Origin: Haliclystus octoradiatus
Taxonomy: Eukaryota > Cnidaria > Staurozoa > Stauromedusae > Haliclystidae
Reading direction: 5' to 3'
Assembly: GCA_916610825.1 (NCBI GenBank)
Contig: OU744449.1
Location: forward strand, 1,488,001-1,552,000
DNA length: 64,000 nt
A program made the translations under genes and the position numbers. Shown here piece after piece: positions 48,001 to 57,989 of the stretch; position 1 is the stretch's first letter, and each line of letters begins with the position of its first letter. The notes below the pieces were generated by a model. The model had not been told where the DNA came from, searched no databases, and saw only the letters and a program-made list of their open reading frames with translations.

Positions 48001-48782
48001 TTTACCTTAAAAAAATGAGAACAACAATTTTAAAGAAGATTGATTACTCTTTTACAAATGTAAGAAAGTGGCCTAAAGTCAAACATTAGGCCTATACCTC
48101 AAAAAAGTTTCATGGCAAAGAATACCCTTATTCCTTTCAAGGTTATCCTGTGTGCTCTACAATTAGAGCTAGCTGCCCTTGGATTAATAGCATAGGTATA
48201 CGTACAGGAAATATAACAGCCATTGTAAAACTATTATATATTGACCGTTACATACAGCTTTTTCTATTTAATTCTACAAGAAGCCTGATATGCTTCAAGG
48301 AAGCTTGGTAATAAATTCAGGAGAATTTAGGCATTAAAAACACTACTGCAGTTAAAGGCAGGTTCTGTAAATAGGTGACTGCTGTAAAATGCTGTAATGT
48401 AACCTACATTGCTTTATAAATCATCGATTTTGTCAATCTTTCTGCAGTTGTTAACAATGGCCCTATACATCAGTTAGGAATCAACAGTAAACCAGCCTCA
48501 GTTGCAATACGTGTCCTCGTTCCTATTATTTGCATAATTCTTATCTTTGTTGTTGTCCTTGGATTATATACATTACAAAAACACAAGAAAGCACGAGATC
48601 GTCGTGATCGTCACCATTTAACCGATATCGTTGCTATACCCGATCCCGATGGTTCGTATGACGATCATTCAACTCTTCCTGGTGGTCTAAGTGAATTCGA
48701 ACTTGCATTAACTCCTTATGATGACGATGGAGGGTTTACAGAAAGAACTTTGAGACGAAATTCTGGTACTGCTTATTTATAG
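39487..48782 (+). CDS. Type I membrane protein: about nine TNF/C1q-like modules, Ig, EGF, TM (5' incomplete)
   Basis: Eight exons join in frame: 39487-42056, 42686-42939, 43285-44013, 44116-44318, 45331-45491, 46232-46361, 47712-47837, 48448-48782; about 1,500 residues. The first enters in phase 1 inside a module, so upstream exons are missing. The ectodomain repeats a 130-150-residue pattern: W-x2-I-x2-W, a Phe-rich strand, G-x-Y-x-I-x-x-N, TITL-x-G-I-x-x-L, then a polar strand and SSFS. This resembles the C1q/TNF jelly roll; six modules are in the big exon and about three in exons 2-4. Exons 5-6 form an Ig domain (C...KW...NTGDYQC). Exon 7 is a cbEGF with six Cys and the hydroxylation pattern C-x-N-x4-F-x-C-x-C. 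Exon 8 has a TM (VLVPIICIILIFVVVLGLY), a basic KHKKARDRRDRHH anchor and a tail of about 70 residues ending NSGTAYL. An adhesion or receptor role is inferred; no known protein is recognised. Confidence 0.78.
42098..42346. repeat. Degraded pogo-like MITE sequence in receptor intron
   Basis: Between the first two visible exons of the receptor-like gene lie blocks such as 'cacctgtctttagcggtcac' and 'ggtcacctgtcaataatggt', then 'gcggctgttatag'. They belong to the MITE family of 10998-11178 but are diverged and lack intact ends. Confidence 0.55.
44765..44962. repeat. Foldback element in receptor intron
   Basis: Long arms: 'agacttttccgttactcgga' at about 44830 pairs with 'ccgagtaacgtaaaaggctt' at about 44920, and 'gcgtttattttgc' pairs with 'ggaaaataaacacg'. 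It is preceded by 'gtgctcaatgtt', shared with the HROB-intron foldback at 23050. The loop is about 30 bases. Confidence 0.72.
44980..45027. repeat. (CAT)n microsatellite, 3' tail of a LINE remnant
   Basis: Sixteen CAT units. On the minus strand they follow directly after the LINE 3' fragment at 45028-45320, so they are probably its microsatellite tail. A similar tract is at 62700-62727. Confidence 0.75.
45028..45325 (-). mobile_element. 5'-truncated LINE remnant (C-terminus of ORF2)
   Basis: The minus strand reads SFQYAGAHKWNNLPSTMKEV then SFKSLLEKHLN, the typical C-terminal ending of CR1/L2-type ORF2 (WN-x-LP, then Phe-rich helix), followed by a short 3' UTR and the CAT/ATG tail. A TAA stands just upstream of SFQYAG, so the copy is dead. 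It ends within a few bases of the 3' splice site of the Ig exon at 45331. Confidence 0.75.
45985..46150 (+). repeat. SINE fragment in receptor intron
   Basis: Contains 'tcaactcagccttttacttt', 'gaacatcaaataaatacaat' and 'gatgcgccatcacaatcaa', matching the front half of the SINE body. The tRNA head is eroded. Confidence 0.6.
46716..47594. mobile_element. Non-autonomous DNA transposon in receptor intron between Ig and EGF exons
   Basis: Terminal inverted repeats of about 35-45 bp: left 'aggctagggttatatggacg' then 'caccgaactcaatt'; the right end is the same sequence inverted. The element is about 880 bp, with no transposase frame. Inside is a perfect 33-nt palindrome (46846-46878, arms AGCTCCGCACGTCAAG, one central base). 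Its CpG density is higher than its surroundings. Confidence 0.75.
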
Positions 48783-49888
48783 TTATTCATAGTTAAGTGT
48801 ATTAATTAGCTTTTTTGAAATTCACCAGTTTTTATGGTAACCAAATTTATTAATTAGACGCATGTTAAATGGCAGACTGGTTTATTACACTATTTTTATA
48901 CAATCATTTTATTATTATTACTATTAATTTATATTATAGTCCAAACAATTCGTAATAGAAATTATATTATACGCATTATAGTTAACATATAGTTATGATC
49001 TTTATTTCCTCTAGATATACAATAGTTTTTAATTTATATTATAGTCCAAACAATTCGTAATAGAAATTATATTATACGCATTATAGTTAACATATAGTTA
49101 TGATCTTTATTTCCTCTAGATATAAAATAGTTTTTAATTTATATGATAGTCCAAACTATTCATAATAGAAATTATATTATACACATTTTATTTTTAACAT
49201 AGTTTATCATTGATTGATGTAGATATCTTTTATTAAATATCTTGTATAACTTAACTGTTGTAAAATGCTTTCAGAATATTTTATAATTTTTAGCAACAAG
49301 ATTTTGGTCTTTCCATCTACAATATTGTTCATAATTTGTAGAATTAAAGAAAATTTAAATCAAAGTCTTGTTGCTCAATTTTTCAGATTCTGGTACTGTT
49401 TACGTTATCGTATCTTTCAATTTCTATCTGAGTTTCAATGATAAGTGCCTGGAACTGGTTCCAGTCCACATTTTACTATAATATATTTTTGACTCTAACT
49501 AGTTCAGAATATCTTTAAAGTGGATACTTGTAGACTATTTTACAATAACTATATGATAGTCTAATTGTCCAAATCATTGGTTTAAATTTTCTATGAACTT
49601 ATAAACACTACTAACTTTGACCATCATATCAAAAATATGGTCTCAATATATAATAGTTAATTTAATTTTTAATTTTTTAGATGGCTTAGATACTGTTTTA
49701 CTTTCTCAGTTCCTTATAGTTTCATTTAATTTAAATTTGTAAAGCGCTTAGAGCTTTTTTGATATAAGCGCTGTATAAATGTATATATTATTATTATTAT
49801 TATTATTATTACCATATTTCGACTAATTCGCTGCTGCCTGAGGGAATTGTAAACAGCAACATCTTGACCGCCTCCAGAGGCTCCAGAA
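48783..49888. other. 3' flank of receptor-like gene with a triplicated segment and a LINE/SINE-type tail
   Basis: It holds the 3' UTR, three tandem copies of a 105-106-bp unit (48926-49200), a fragment related to the long-TIR MITE (about 49480-49600), and 'aagcgcttagagc' to 'aagcgctgtataaat' plus a (TTA)n tract (49735-49812). The last resembles the conserved 3' tail shared by many L2-type LINEs and SINEs of marine animals. No gene. Confidence 0.55.
48926..49200. repeat. Three tandem copies of a 105-106-bp AT-rich unit
   Basis: 'atagtccaaacaattcgtaa' starts at 48935 and 49041, with a diverged version at 49146. Each unit also has 'cattatagttaacatatagt' and 'tctttatttcctctagata'. The first two are nearly identical; the third has point changes. 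They lie within 150-420 bases after the receptor stop codon and so may be in its 3' UTR. Confidence 0.85.
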
Positions 49889-50885
49889 CACATCGTGATC
49901 AAACTTTTGATATGAACATTTTCAAAATTGGGCGTGGTTAGAGGGGGTGGGGGCAGGACTACGGTAATTTTGTACCGTGGAACGTGAATATTTCTTACAT
50001 CTTCAGTTGATCAGTTTAGCTATAGCCTGATCAGGACTGATCACATCGTGATCAAACTTTTGATATGAACATTTTCAAAATTGGGCGTGGTTAAAGGGGG
50101 GCGGGGGGCCAGGACTACGGTAATTTTGTACCGTGGAACGTGAATATTTCTTACATCTTCAGTTGATCAGTTTAGCTATAGCCTGATCAGGACTGATCAC
50201 ATCGTGATCAAACTTTTGATATGAACATTTTCAAAATTGGGCGTGGTTAAAGGGGGCGGGGGGCCAGGACTACGGTAATTTTGTACCGTGGAACGTGAAT
50301 ATTTCTTACATCTTCAGTTGATCAGTTTAGCTATAGCCTGATCAGGACTGATCACATCGTGATCAAACTTTTGATATGAACATTTTCAAAATTGGGCGTG
50401 GTTAAAGGGGGCGGGGGGCCAGGACTACGGTAATTTTGTACCGTGGAACGTGAATATCTCTTTGATCTTCAATTGATCAGTTTAGCTATAGCCTGATTAG
50501 GACTGATCACATCGTGATCAATTTTTTGACATGAAAATTTTCGAAATTGGGGGTGGTTAAGTGGGGTGGGGGGCCAGGACTACGCTATAAATTGAGCCTA
50601 AAACGCAAATATTTCGTTGATCGTAATTTGATCAGCAATATAAATGCCTGATCAGTACTTACGATAGCGTGATCAAACTTTTGATATATAAATTTTCGAA
50701 TTTGGTGAGGTGGGGGGGCTGGCGTAGTCTTGGCACCCCCCACAAGAAAATCGTTAATAACTGTAACGCTTTTGTTTGATCAGTCTTAAAAACACCTGAT
50801 CACAACTGATCAACTACTGATCAAAGTATCTATGATATTTTGGACAAAATTTGAAGAGGTGGGGGGGGGCCAGGACTACGCAGGT
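49889..50885. repeat. Tandem array, about 155-bp unit, rich in TGATCA-centred palindromes
   Basis: 'catcgtgatcaaacttttg' recurs at 49891, 50044, 50200, 50354, 50510 (variant) and about 50655 (diverged), spacing 153-156 bp. Each good unit has three dyads: CCTGATCAGG, TGATCAC-ATC-GTGATCA and ACGGTA-N5-TACCGT. It also has a G-run ('ggggcggggggccagg'). Units 1-4 are nearly identical, the later ones decay to the right but keep TGATCA cores. No coding potential. Confidence 0.9.
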
Positions 50886-51743
50886 TTGCTTAAATCTTGT
50901 CTTTCAAGTACTATTTATTGATGACAAAGTCAAGGATGATTGAGTCTGGGTCTCTAAATTTGTACGCCATTCATGCTTATTCAGCTTGAATGGCTATAAG
51001 CATTAAGGACAGGGTGACTTTCAATCAGCTTTCCTGGGCTCATAAAGCTATTTTTAAACCACCAAAACACGCTAATCTACTGACAATGATATGCACATAA
51101 AGTGGGAGCTAACAGAGCTGCAGAAGGCTCAAGGTTTAATACTTGGGTAAGTTGGTATCGATGGATGAGACAGTTTCTAGGTCAGTAACGATATACTTCT
51201 GTCTACTCAGAATCCGACACAGATTTCGAATTAATGACTCGAATACTATCGATTTAGTCAATGGTTTTTAATTCTCTGCATCCATCGGTCATGCTGGCTC
51301 CTTTAATAACAGAAAAACGATAAATAATCTACCAATTCCTACAGAATTATCTCTCTTTACTTCTACTTGAATGTTCTTAATTACGATTGTTGGCGTAACC
51401 TTAAATACATTTAAATATCTATAGATATTTCATTTTGTGTCAGTGCCGTGAAAAGAAGCATCACGCTCACCGGCTTCTGAGTAAACAAGCAAAATACTAT
51501 CAAAAATCCAAACAAAAGGACAGCCATGAAAACAGACGTCAAAAGATTATTTTTCGCGCGGATTATTTTTACAATGACCACAATATGGTACAAGAGACAT
51601 TCTGTTGTGTTGCTTGCAATCGCGACTTGAATCATTGAATATTGGCCTAAGCGGATCGTTTTAGCCTGACAACACAGTCCACCCAGCTAGGGTTTGAGGA
51701 CTCCGACATATAGAATAATTAACTTGTGCAACAGTATTAAATC
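50886..51743. other. Gene-free stretch upstream of the PLP enzyme gene
   Basis: Nothing recognised apart from the probable promoter of the gene starting at 51744. No TATA box stands out. The last 100 bases ('ctaagcggatcgttttagcc') may be 5' UTR. Confidence 0.35.
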
Positions 51744-52718
51744 ATGGCGGATATAAAAGACATTGAAACAGCTGAAAAGCGAGTTCGGAGTTACATTACA
51801 GAAACCCCTATGATTCGCCATGACAAAGTTAGCGAGCAAAATGAAGCTAATGTTTACATGAAATGTGAATTTGAACAACTCACAGGCTCATTCAAGATTC
51901 GTGGCTGTCTCAATTTTATAAAACATCAGCTTGAAAGTAAAAGCAAAGCTTTTGAAAATGGGTTTTATGCTGCTTCGTCAGGTTGTCACGCATTAGCTGT
52001 TTCAAAAGCCGCCGGGTTATTAAATGTCGAAGGTGGAATAATATTTGTGCCTGAATACATGAACAAATGCAAAGAAGAAATTTTACTTCGTAACAACGTT
52101 CATCTAAGAAAGGTACACGATATTGACGAGGCAGAAAAACAAGCAAGGCAAACAGCAAACGACAAACAGATCCCATATATACCACCTTATAATCATTATG
52201 ATATTATCTGTGGGGCAGGAACTCTTGGTTTAGAAATTCAACACCAATTACCAAATGTTAATGTTGTGTTTTGCCCTGTAGGTGGAGGTGGTCTTTTAAG
52301 TGGTGTATCGTCAGCAATCAAATCTTACAATTCTAACATTAAAGTCATTGGTTGTGAAGTTGCATCTAGTCGTGCATTAAGCACGGCCGTCTTAACAGGT
52401 GAATTTATTGATGTTCCGAATCAAGAGACTTTAGCATCAGGATTATTTGGAGGTGTTGAAAGTGGTTCAATTACAGTAGATATATGCAAGTCTACTGTGG
52501 ATGAATGGTTGGCAGTTTCAGAAGAAGAAATCGAAAGAGTGATTTATGACATTTATACGACCTATAACAAACGTATCGAAGGGGCATCAGCTACCTCGTT
52601 AGCCGGCTACTTACAGACAAGCTCAAAATACAAAGGGAAGACGGTTGTATGTGTATTGTCAGGGTGTCATTTAGATGACAAAGATTTGAACATGATTGTA
52701 AAAAAATATGGTAACTGA
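51744..52718 (+). CDS. Single-exon PLP enzyme, threonine dehydratase/serine racemase family
   Basis: 324 residues, full length for the short (no regulatory domain) fold-type II enzymes such as TdcB or serine racemase. The PLP lysine is K51 in SFKIRG (49-54). The phosphate loop GGGG is 180-183 (CPVGGGGLLSG). Other family blocks: GAGTLGLEI (157-165), VIGCE (201-205), VSEEEI (258-263), EGASA (279-283). Oddities: the usual S-S-G-N-H-(A/G)-Q is SSGCHAL, so the Asn that contacts the PLP ring oxygen is Cys81 and Gln is lost; the C-terminal SGGN is SGCH (306-309). The reaction is therefore uncertain: elimination of L-Ser/L-Thr, racemisation or something else using PLP. It has no intron, unlike HROB, the receptor and Imp nearby, so retroposition or horizontal transfer is possible. 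Confidence 0.88.
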   Translation: MADIKDIETAEKRVRSYITETPMIRHDKVSEQNEANVYMKCEFEQLTGSFKIRGCLNFIKHQLESKSKAFENGFYAASSGCHALAVSKAAGLLNVEGGIIFVPEYMNKCKEEILLRNNVHLRKVHDIDEAEKQARQTANDKQIPYIPPYNHYDIICGAGTLGLEIQHQLPNVNVVFCPVGGGGLLSGVSSAIKSYNSNIKVIGCEVASSRALSTAVLTGEFIDVPNQETLASGLFGGVESGSITVDICKSTVDEWLAVSEEEIERVIYDIYTTYNKRIEGASATSLAGYLQTSSKYKGKTVVCVLSGCHLDDKDLNMIVKKYGN

Positions 52719-54056
52719 TCAGAATTCAATTTCTAATCAGGAAATATTAATTTGCAGAATGATGGCCTACTGCAAAGCTTGCAACGATGTCCAAATCCTT
52801 TGAATACTATTTTTTGAGACTTGAAGAATGATTTGGCTTTCTAAACATTGACAACATTGTTGTTTTTTAACATAAATATGCTCTTTATGATTTTAATTAA
52901 TATGACATCCTTTCTCTTTTGTGTACAAGTCAGGGCACAATTGTCTTGCCTATTCTCTCAATGTTAGATTGTCTATACGTTCAAATTCCTAGTCTGGCAA
53001 ATTTGCTATATGGGAACCAGGCTTTATTGTGGTTTTCTGTTGTCTCTTTGGTGCTACTCCGTCATTGATTTTATAAGGTTACGATGATGTAATTGAAATG
53101 ATCTCTGAATTGCAGTTGGGTACTGTATACCACGTCCTTATACTTGATGTGATCAAGCAACTCGTTCAGTGTTAGTCATATTGCAGTTGATACCAGTGAC
53201 GTCAGTGCATTTGAGTGTTGTAGGTCGAAGTCGAACAGCTGCAAATGGTAGAGAATGACGAGGTTTGATTTTACTAAAATGTTTTACCAACCAGTCTGTT
53301 TGGGTCATTCATGAGAATTCGGAATAGATGCACTATCTTGGCTTCCACAAATTGCTCTTGTCTTAGTAGTAATTGAGACGGTGTCGCCCTTCCCAAGTCG
53401 CCCGTATCACTCTTCTATCTCTAGATGAGTGGCTTCATTAAGAGCAATGGTTGTAAATGCCCTTTACTGATCTCAGCCGCAACGCTGCAGATCGAATTCA
53501 ACAGCTTTCATGGCAGATAACCCCCGATTGTCAATATGGAACGATGCGTCACAGCTCGCAATATAATTCTATCTGCCATCCCTTGATGTTTTCGATTAAG
53601 TCGCGACTGAGTTGACCTTCGGGAGATTTGAACCACATGCAGTCAATCATTGGCATTGGAATGACCAAACAGATCCGAAGTCCGGTTGCTCTGCAAACTG
53701 AGCTAAGCCACTCTTGTCTTCAGCGAAATATTTTGTCTTTTTGAAACTGAGTATTGACAGCAGTTTAAGTTGTTGACTATCAACATTTAGTTTTTTTCTT
53801 CCAATAACCAGGTTTGGCATTAATTAGAGTAGAGAAAAAGTTATCAAGGTTCTTGGGATTCAAACAAATATGGAGGCCTCCGTCATCTTTTCTTAAATTG
53901 TTAAGATTGTGAACCCATTCTGTGGTTTCTGAACATTTTTGAATGAAATTCCATGTTTTTCATTCAATCTAATTGCTCTTTCAACTTCTTGTGAATGCTT
54001 ATAGGGACACTTCGTCTTCTATTTTGTGATGAACATTTGCAGAAAATCTTGCAGTA
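52719..54056. other. Gene-free stretch with one SINE
   Basis: 3' flank of the PLP enzyme gene, then a SINE on the minus strand (53370-53722), then unrecognised AT-rich DNA up to the start of the satellite. No coding region seen. Confidence 0.45.
53370..53722 (-). repeat. tRNA-derived SINE, near full length
   Basis: On the minus strand: a head 'gtggcttagctcagtttgca' (A box), 'ggttcaaatctcccgaaggt' with some changes (B box), then 'caactcagtcgcgact' and the body, and the 3' end 'gggcgacaccgtctcaatta'. It is about 350 bp, like the 18660-19030 copy, in the opposite orientation. Confidence 0.82.
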
Positions 54057-57000
54057 AGATGCTTTATATATGAAAACTAAAAGGATTCTAGAATGTTTAT
54101 TAAAAAAGTGGCTAAATATAAAACCTGAAAACCGGGCAAAAAAATGGGTTATACTAAGTCATTTTGAAAATGATGAAAATTTTAAATACCCATATTTTGA
54201 TTGAAATGAAGTCTATATATGGATGCTTTATAAATGAAATCTAAAAGGATTCTGAAATGTTTATTGAAAAAGTGGCTAAATATAAAAACTTTAGAAATGG
54301 CCATTCTCGGCAAAAAAAAGCATGGGTTATACTAAGGCATTTTGAAAATGATGAAAATTTTAAATACCCATATTTTGATTGAAATGAAGTCTATATATGG
54401 ATGCTTTATAAATGAAATCTAAAAGGATTCTGAAATGTTTATTGAAAAAGTGGCTAAATATAAAAACTTTAGAAATGGCCATTCTCGGCAAAAAAAGCAT
54501 GGGTTATACTAAGGTATTTTGAAAAGGATGGAAATTTTAAATGCCCATATTTTGATTGAAATGAAGTCTATAGATGCTTTATAAATGAAATCTAAAAGGA
54601 TTCTGAAATGTTTATTGAAAAAGTGGATAAATATAAAACCTGAAAATGGCCATTCTCGGCAAAAAAGCATAGGTTATACAATTTTGAAAATGATGAAAAT
54701 TTTAAATGCCCATATTTTGATTGAAATGAAGTCTATAGATGCTTTATAAATGAAATCTAAAAGGATTCTGAAATGTTTATTGAAAAAGTGGCTAAATATA
54801 AAAACTTTAGAAATGGCCACTTTCGGCAAAAAAAGCATGGGTTATACTAAGGCATTTTGAAAATGATGAAAATTTTAAATGTTCCATATTTTGATTGAAA
54901 TGAAGTCTATAGATGCTCTATATATGAAAACTAAAAGGATTCTGAAATGTTTATTGAAAAAGTGGATAAATATAAAACCTGAAAATGGCCATTCTCCCGG
55001 CCATTCTCCGCAAAAAAAGCATAGGTTATACCATTTTGAAAATGATGAAAATTTTAAATGCCCATATTTTGATTGAAATGGAGTCTATAGATGCTTTATA
55101 AATGAAAACTAAAAGGATTCTGAAATGTTTATTGAAAAAGTGGCCAAATATAAAAACTTTAGAAATGGCCATTTTCGGCAAAAAAAGCATGGGTTATAGT
55201 AAGGTATTTTGAAAATGATGAAAATTTTAAATGCCCATATTTTGATTGAAATGGAGTCTATAGATGCTTTATAAATGAAAACTAAAAGAATTCTGAAATG
55301 TTTATTGAAAAAGTGGCTAAATATAAAAACTTTAGAAATGGCCATTTTCGGCAAAAAAAGCATGGGTTATACTAAGGCATTTTGAAAATGATGAAAATTT
55401 TAAATGTCCATATTTTGATTGAAATGAAGTCTATAGATGCTCTATATATGAAAACTAAAAGGATTCTGAAATGTTTATTGAAAAAGTGGCTAAATATAAA
55501 AACTTTAGAAATGGCCATTCTCGGCAAAAAAAGCATGGGTTATACTAAGGCATTTTGAAAATGATGAAAATTTTAAATGTCCATATTTTGATTGAAATGA
55601 AGTCTATAGATGCTCTATATATGAAAACTAAAAGGATTCTGAAATGTTTATTGAAAAAGTGGCTAAATATAAAAACTTTAGAAATGGCCATTCTCGGCAA
55701 AAAAAGCATGGGTTATACTAAGGTATTTTGAAAAGGATGAAAATTTTAAATGCAAATATTTTGATTGAAATAAAGTCTATAGATGCTCTATATATGAAAA
55801 CTAAAAGGATTCTGAAATGTTTATTGAAAAAGTGGCTAAATATAAAAACTTTAGAAATGGCCATTCTCGGCAAAAAAAGCATGGGTTATACTAAGGTATT
55901 TTGAAAAGGATGAAAATTTTAAATGCAAATATTTTGATTGAAATAAAGTCTATAGATGCTCTATATATGAAAACTAAAAGGATTCTAAAATGTTTATTGA
56001 AAAAGTGGCTAAATATAAAAACTTTAGAAATGGCCATTCTCGGCAAAAAAAGCATGGGTTATACTAAGGTATTTTGAAAAGGATGAAAATTTTAAATGCA
56101 AATATTTTGATTGAAATAAAGTCTATAGATGCTCTATATATGAAAACTAAAAGGATTCTGAAATGTTTATTGAAAAAGTGGATAAATATAAAAACTTTAG
56201 AAATGGCCATTTTCGGCAAAAAAAGCATGGGTTATAGTAAGGCATTTTGAAAATGATGAAAATTTTAAATGTCCATATTTTGATTGAAATGAAGTCTATA
56301 GATGCTCTATATATGAAAACTAAAAGGATTCTGAAATGTTTATTGAAAAAGTGGATAAATATAAAAACTTTAGAAATGGCCATTCTCGGCAAAAAAAGCA
56401 TGGGTTATACTAAGGTATTTTGAAAAGGATGAAAATTTTAAATGCAAATATTTTGATTGAAATAAAGTCTATAGATGCTCTATATATGAAAACTAAAAGG
56501 ATTCTGAAATGTTTATTGAAAAAGTGGCTAAATATAAAAACTTTAGAAATGGCCATTCTCGGCAAAAAAAGCATGGGTTATACTAAGGTATTTTGAAAAG
56601 GATGAAAATTTTAAATGCAAATATTTTGATTGAAATTGAGTCTATAGATGCTCTATATATGAAAACTAAAAGTATTTTGAAATGTTTATTGAAAAAGTGG
56701 CTAAATATAAAAACTTTAGAAATGGCCATTTTCGGCAAAAAAAGCATGGGTTATACTAAGGTATTTTGAAAATGATGAAAATTTTAAATGCCCATATTTT
56801 GATTGAAATGAAGTCTATAGATGCATTATATATGAAAAACAAAAGGATTCTGAAATGTTTATTGAAAAAGTGGCTAAATATATAAACTTTAGAAATGGCC
56901 ATTTTCGGCAAAAAAGCATGGGTTATACTAAGGCATTTTGAAAATGATGAACATTTTGAATGCCCATCGTTTGATTGAAATGAAGTCTATAGATGCTTTA
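54057..57000. repeat. AT-rich satellite array, 173-bp monomer, about 17 copies
   Basis: The marker 'ctaaaaggattctgaaatgt' recurs at 54241, 54419, 54592, 54757, 54931, 55109, 55282, 55455, 55628, 55801, 55974 (variant), 56147, 56320 and 56493, with variants at the first (about 54067) and last (56666, 56839) positions. Spacing is exactly 173 bp from 55109 to 56666, but 165-178 bp at the left edge. Left monomers have small indels and 'aatgaaatct' variants; the core is homogeneous. The array ends abruptly after 'agatgcttta' at about 57000. Short open frames inside are an artefact of the repeat. Confidence 0.95.
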
Positions 57001-57989
57001 CGGTCTGTTCCTAGGTTTCCGTGATCTATATTGCCCTCTACATTGATATGATATGATATACTTTTGTCCGATCAATAAAGATCAATAGTAACTTGCAGAT
57101 AAAGGAAGGTGCCAGCCTTCACTTACATATAGACGTAACATGCATATTACTAAGCTTAAAACACATGGTATGGTTATAAGCACGTTTGTCTTGGTTATAA
57201 GTATTAAATTTAAAGGGATGAATTGAATTGAATGACCTTATATCAGAAAACGTTAATTTTGATATAGGCATCCCGATCTGCTTTTACTGAGTTAATCTTG
57301 GTGGCTGCGATGTCAATGTCTGGTACGTCCATGGCAAATTACCTTGCCACATTCACGACACTGTTCACCTTTGCCTAGACACTCAACACTCAAATAATTC
57401 GCAACGATCAAATCCTAATTGATATTTCCGGGGGGGGGCAAGTACTTCGATACTGTCTGTGTAGGGGTGTCCGTAAATCATGCTAGCACCCCTAACATGA
57501 TCCAAATAATGCCGTTAGCCAATCAAATTGCTGGAAAACCATTTGAACTTTTACAACGAGTAATACAGAACGAGAAAACACACAGTGTCAGTTGGTTAAA
57601 TATTATTTTAAACAATCTGTACAAAATAAGCACAACACACAAATTGCTTATTATGGCTATTTTCATAATTTTAGGGCTGATAAATTATTCAAAATTATTC
57701 ACATAATCAAAAGTCCAGTGTTTGCAAACAAAATGACTCAATCTAGAAAACGTTCTGTTGTCAAGAAAAGCCATTTTCAAATTAAAGATCACGTAGTAGT
57801 AGTAGTAGCTTTAAATGGAAATAATGTAAGTTTATTAACGAATTTCAAAATTTATCTGATTAAAGATTTGGCAAGTACAACATTCTAAGGAATGAACATT
57901 TGGTGGTTATGAACTATTAAAAGCAGAAAAGGAGGGATTATCAGGGATTGGGTGGCTATCAGTGGTTTATAATTAGATGATCATTTTAT
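57001..57989. other. Gene-free stretch between satellite and Imp gene
   Basis: No convincing gene. It should contain the 3' UTR of the minus-strand Imp gene just below 57990. Short open frames at 57419-57888 show no family features and overlap one another. Confidence 0.4.

Noticed and set aside
55109-56401. Two similar 84-aa frames (minus strand)
   Set aside because: Both are in the same position of the 173-bp satellite monomer and are repeat artefacts.
57419-57888. Two overlapping frames of 95-98 aa next to the satellite
   Set aside because: They overlap in different frames, have no recognisable motif and no paralogue; likely chance frames in AT-rich DNA.
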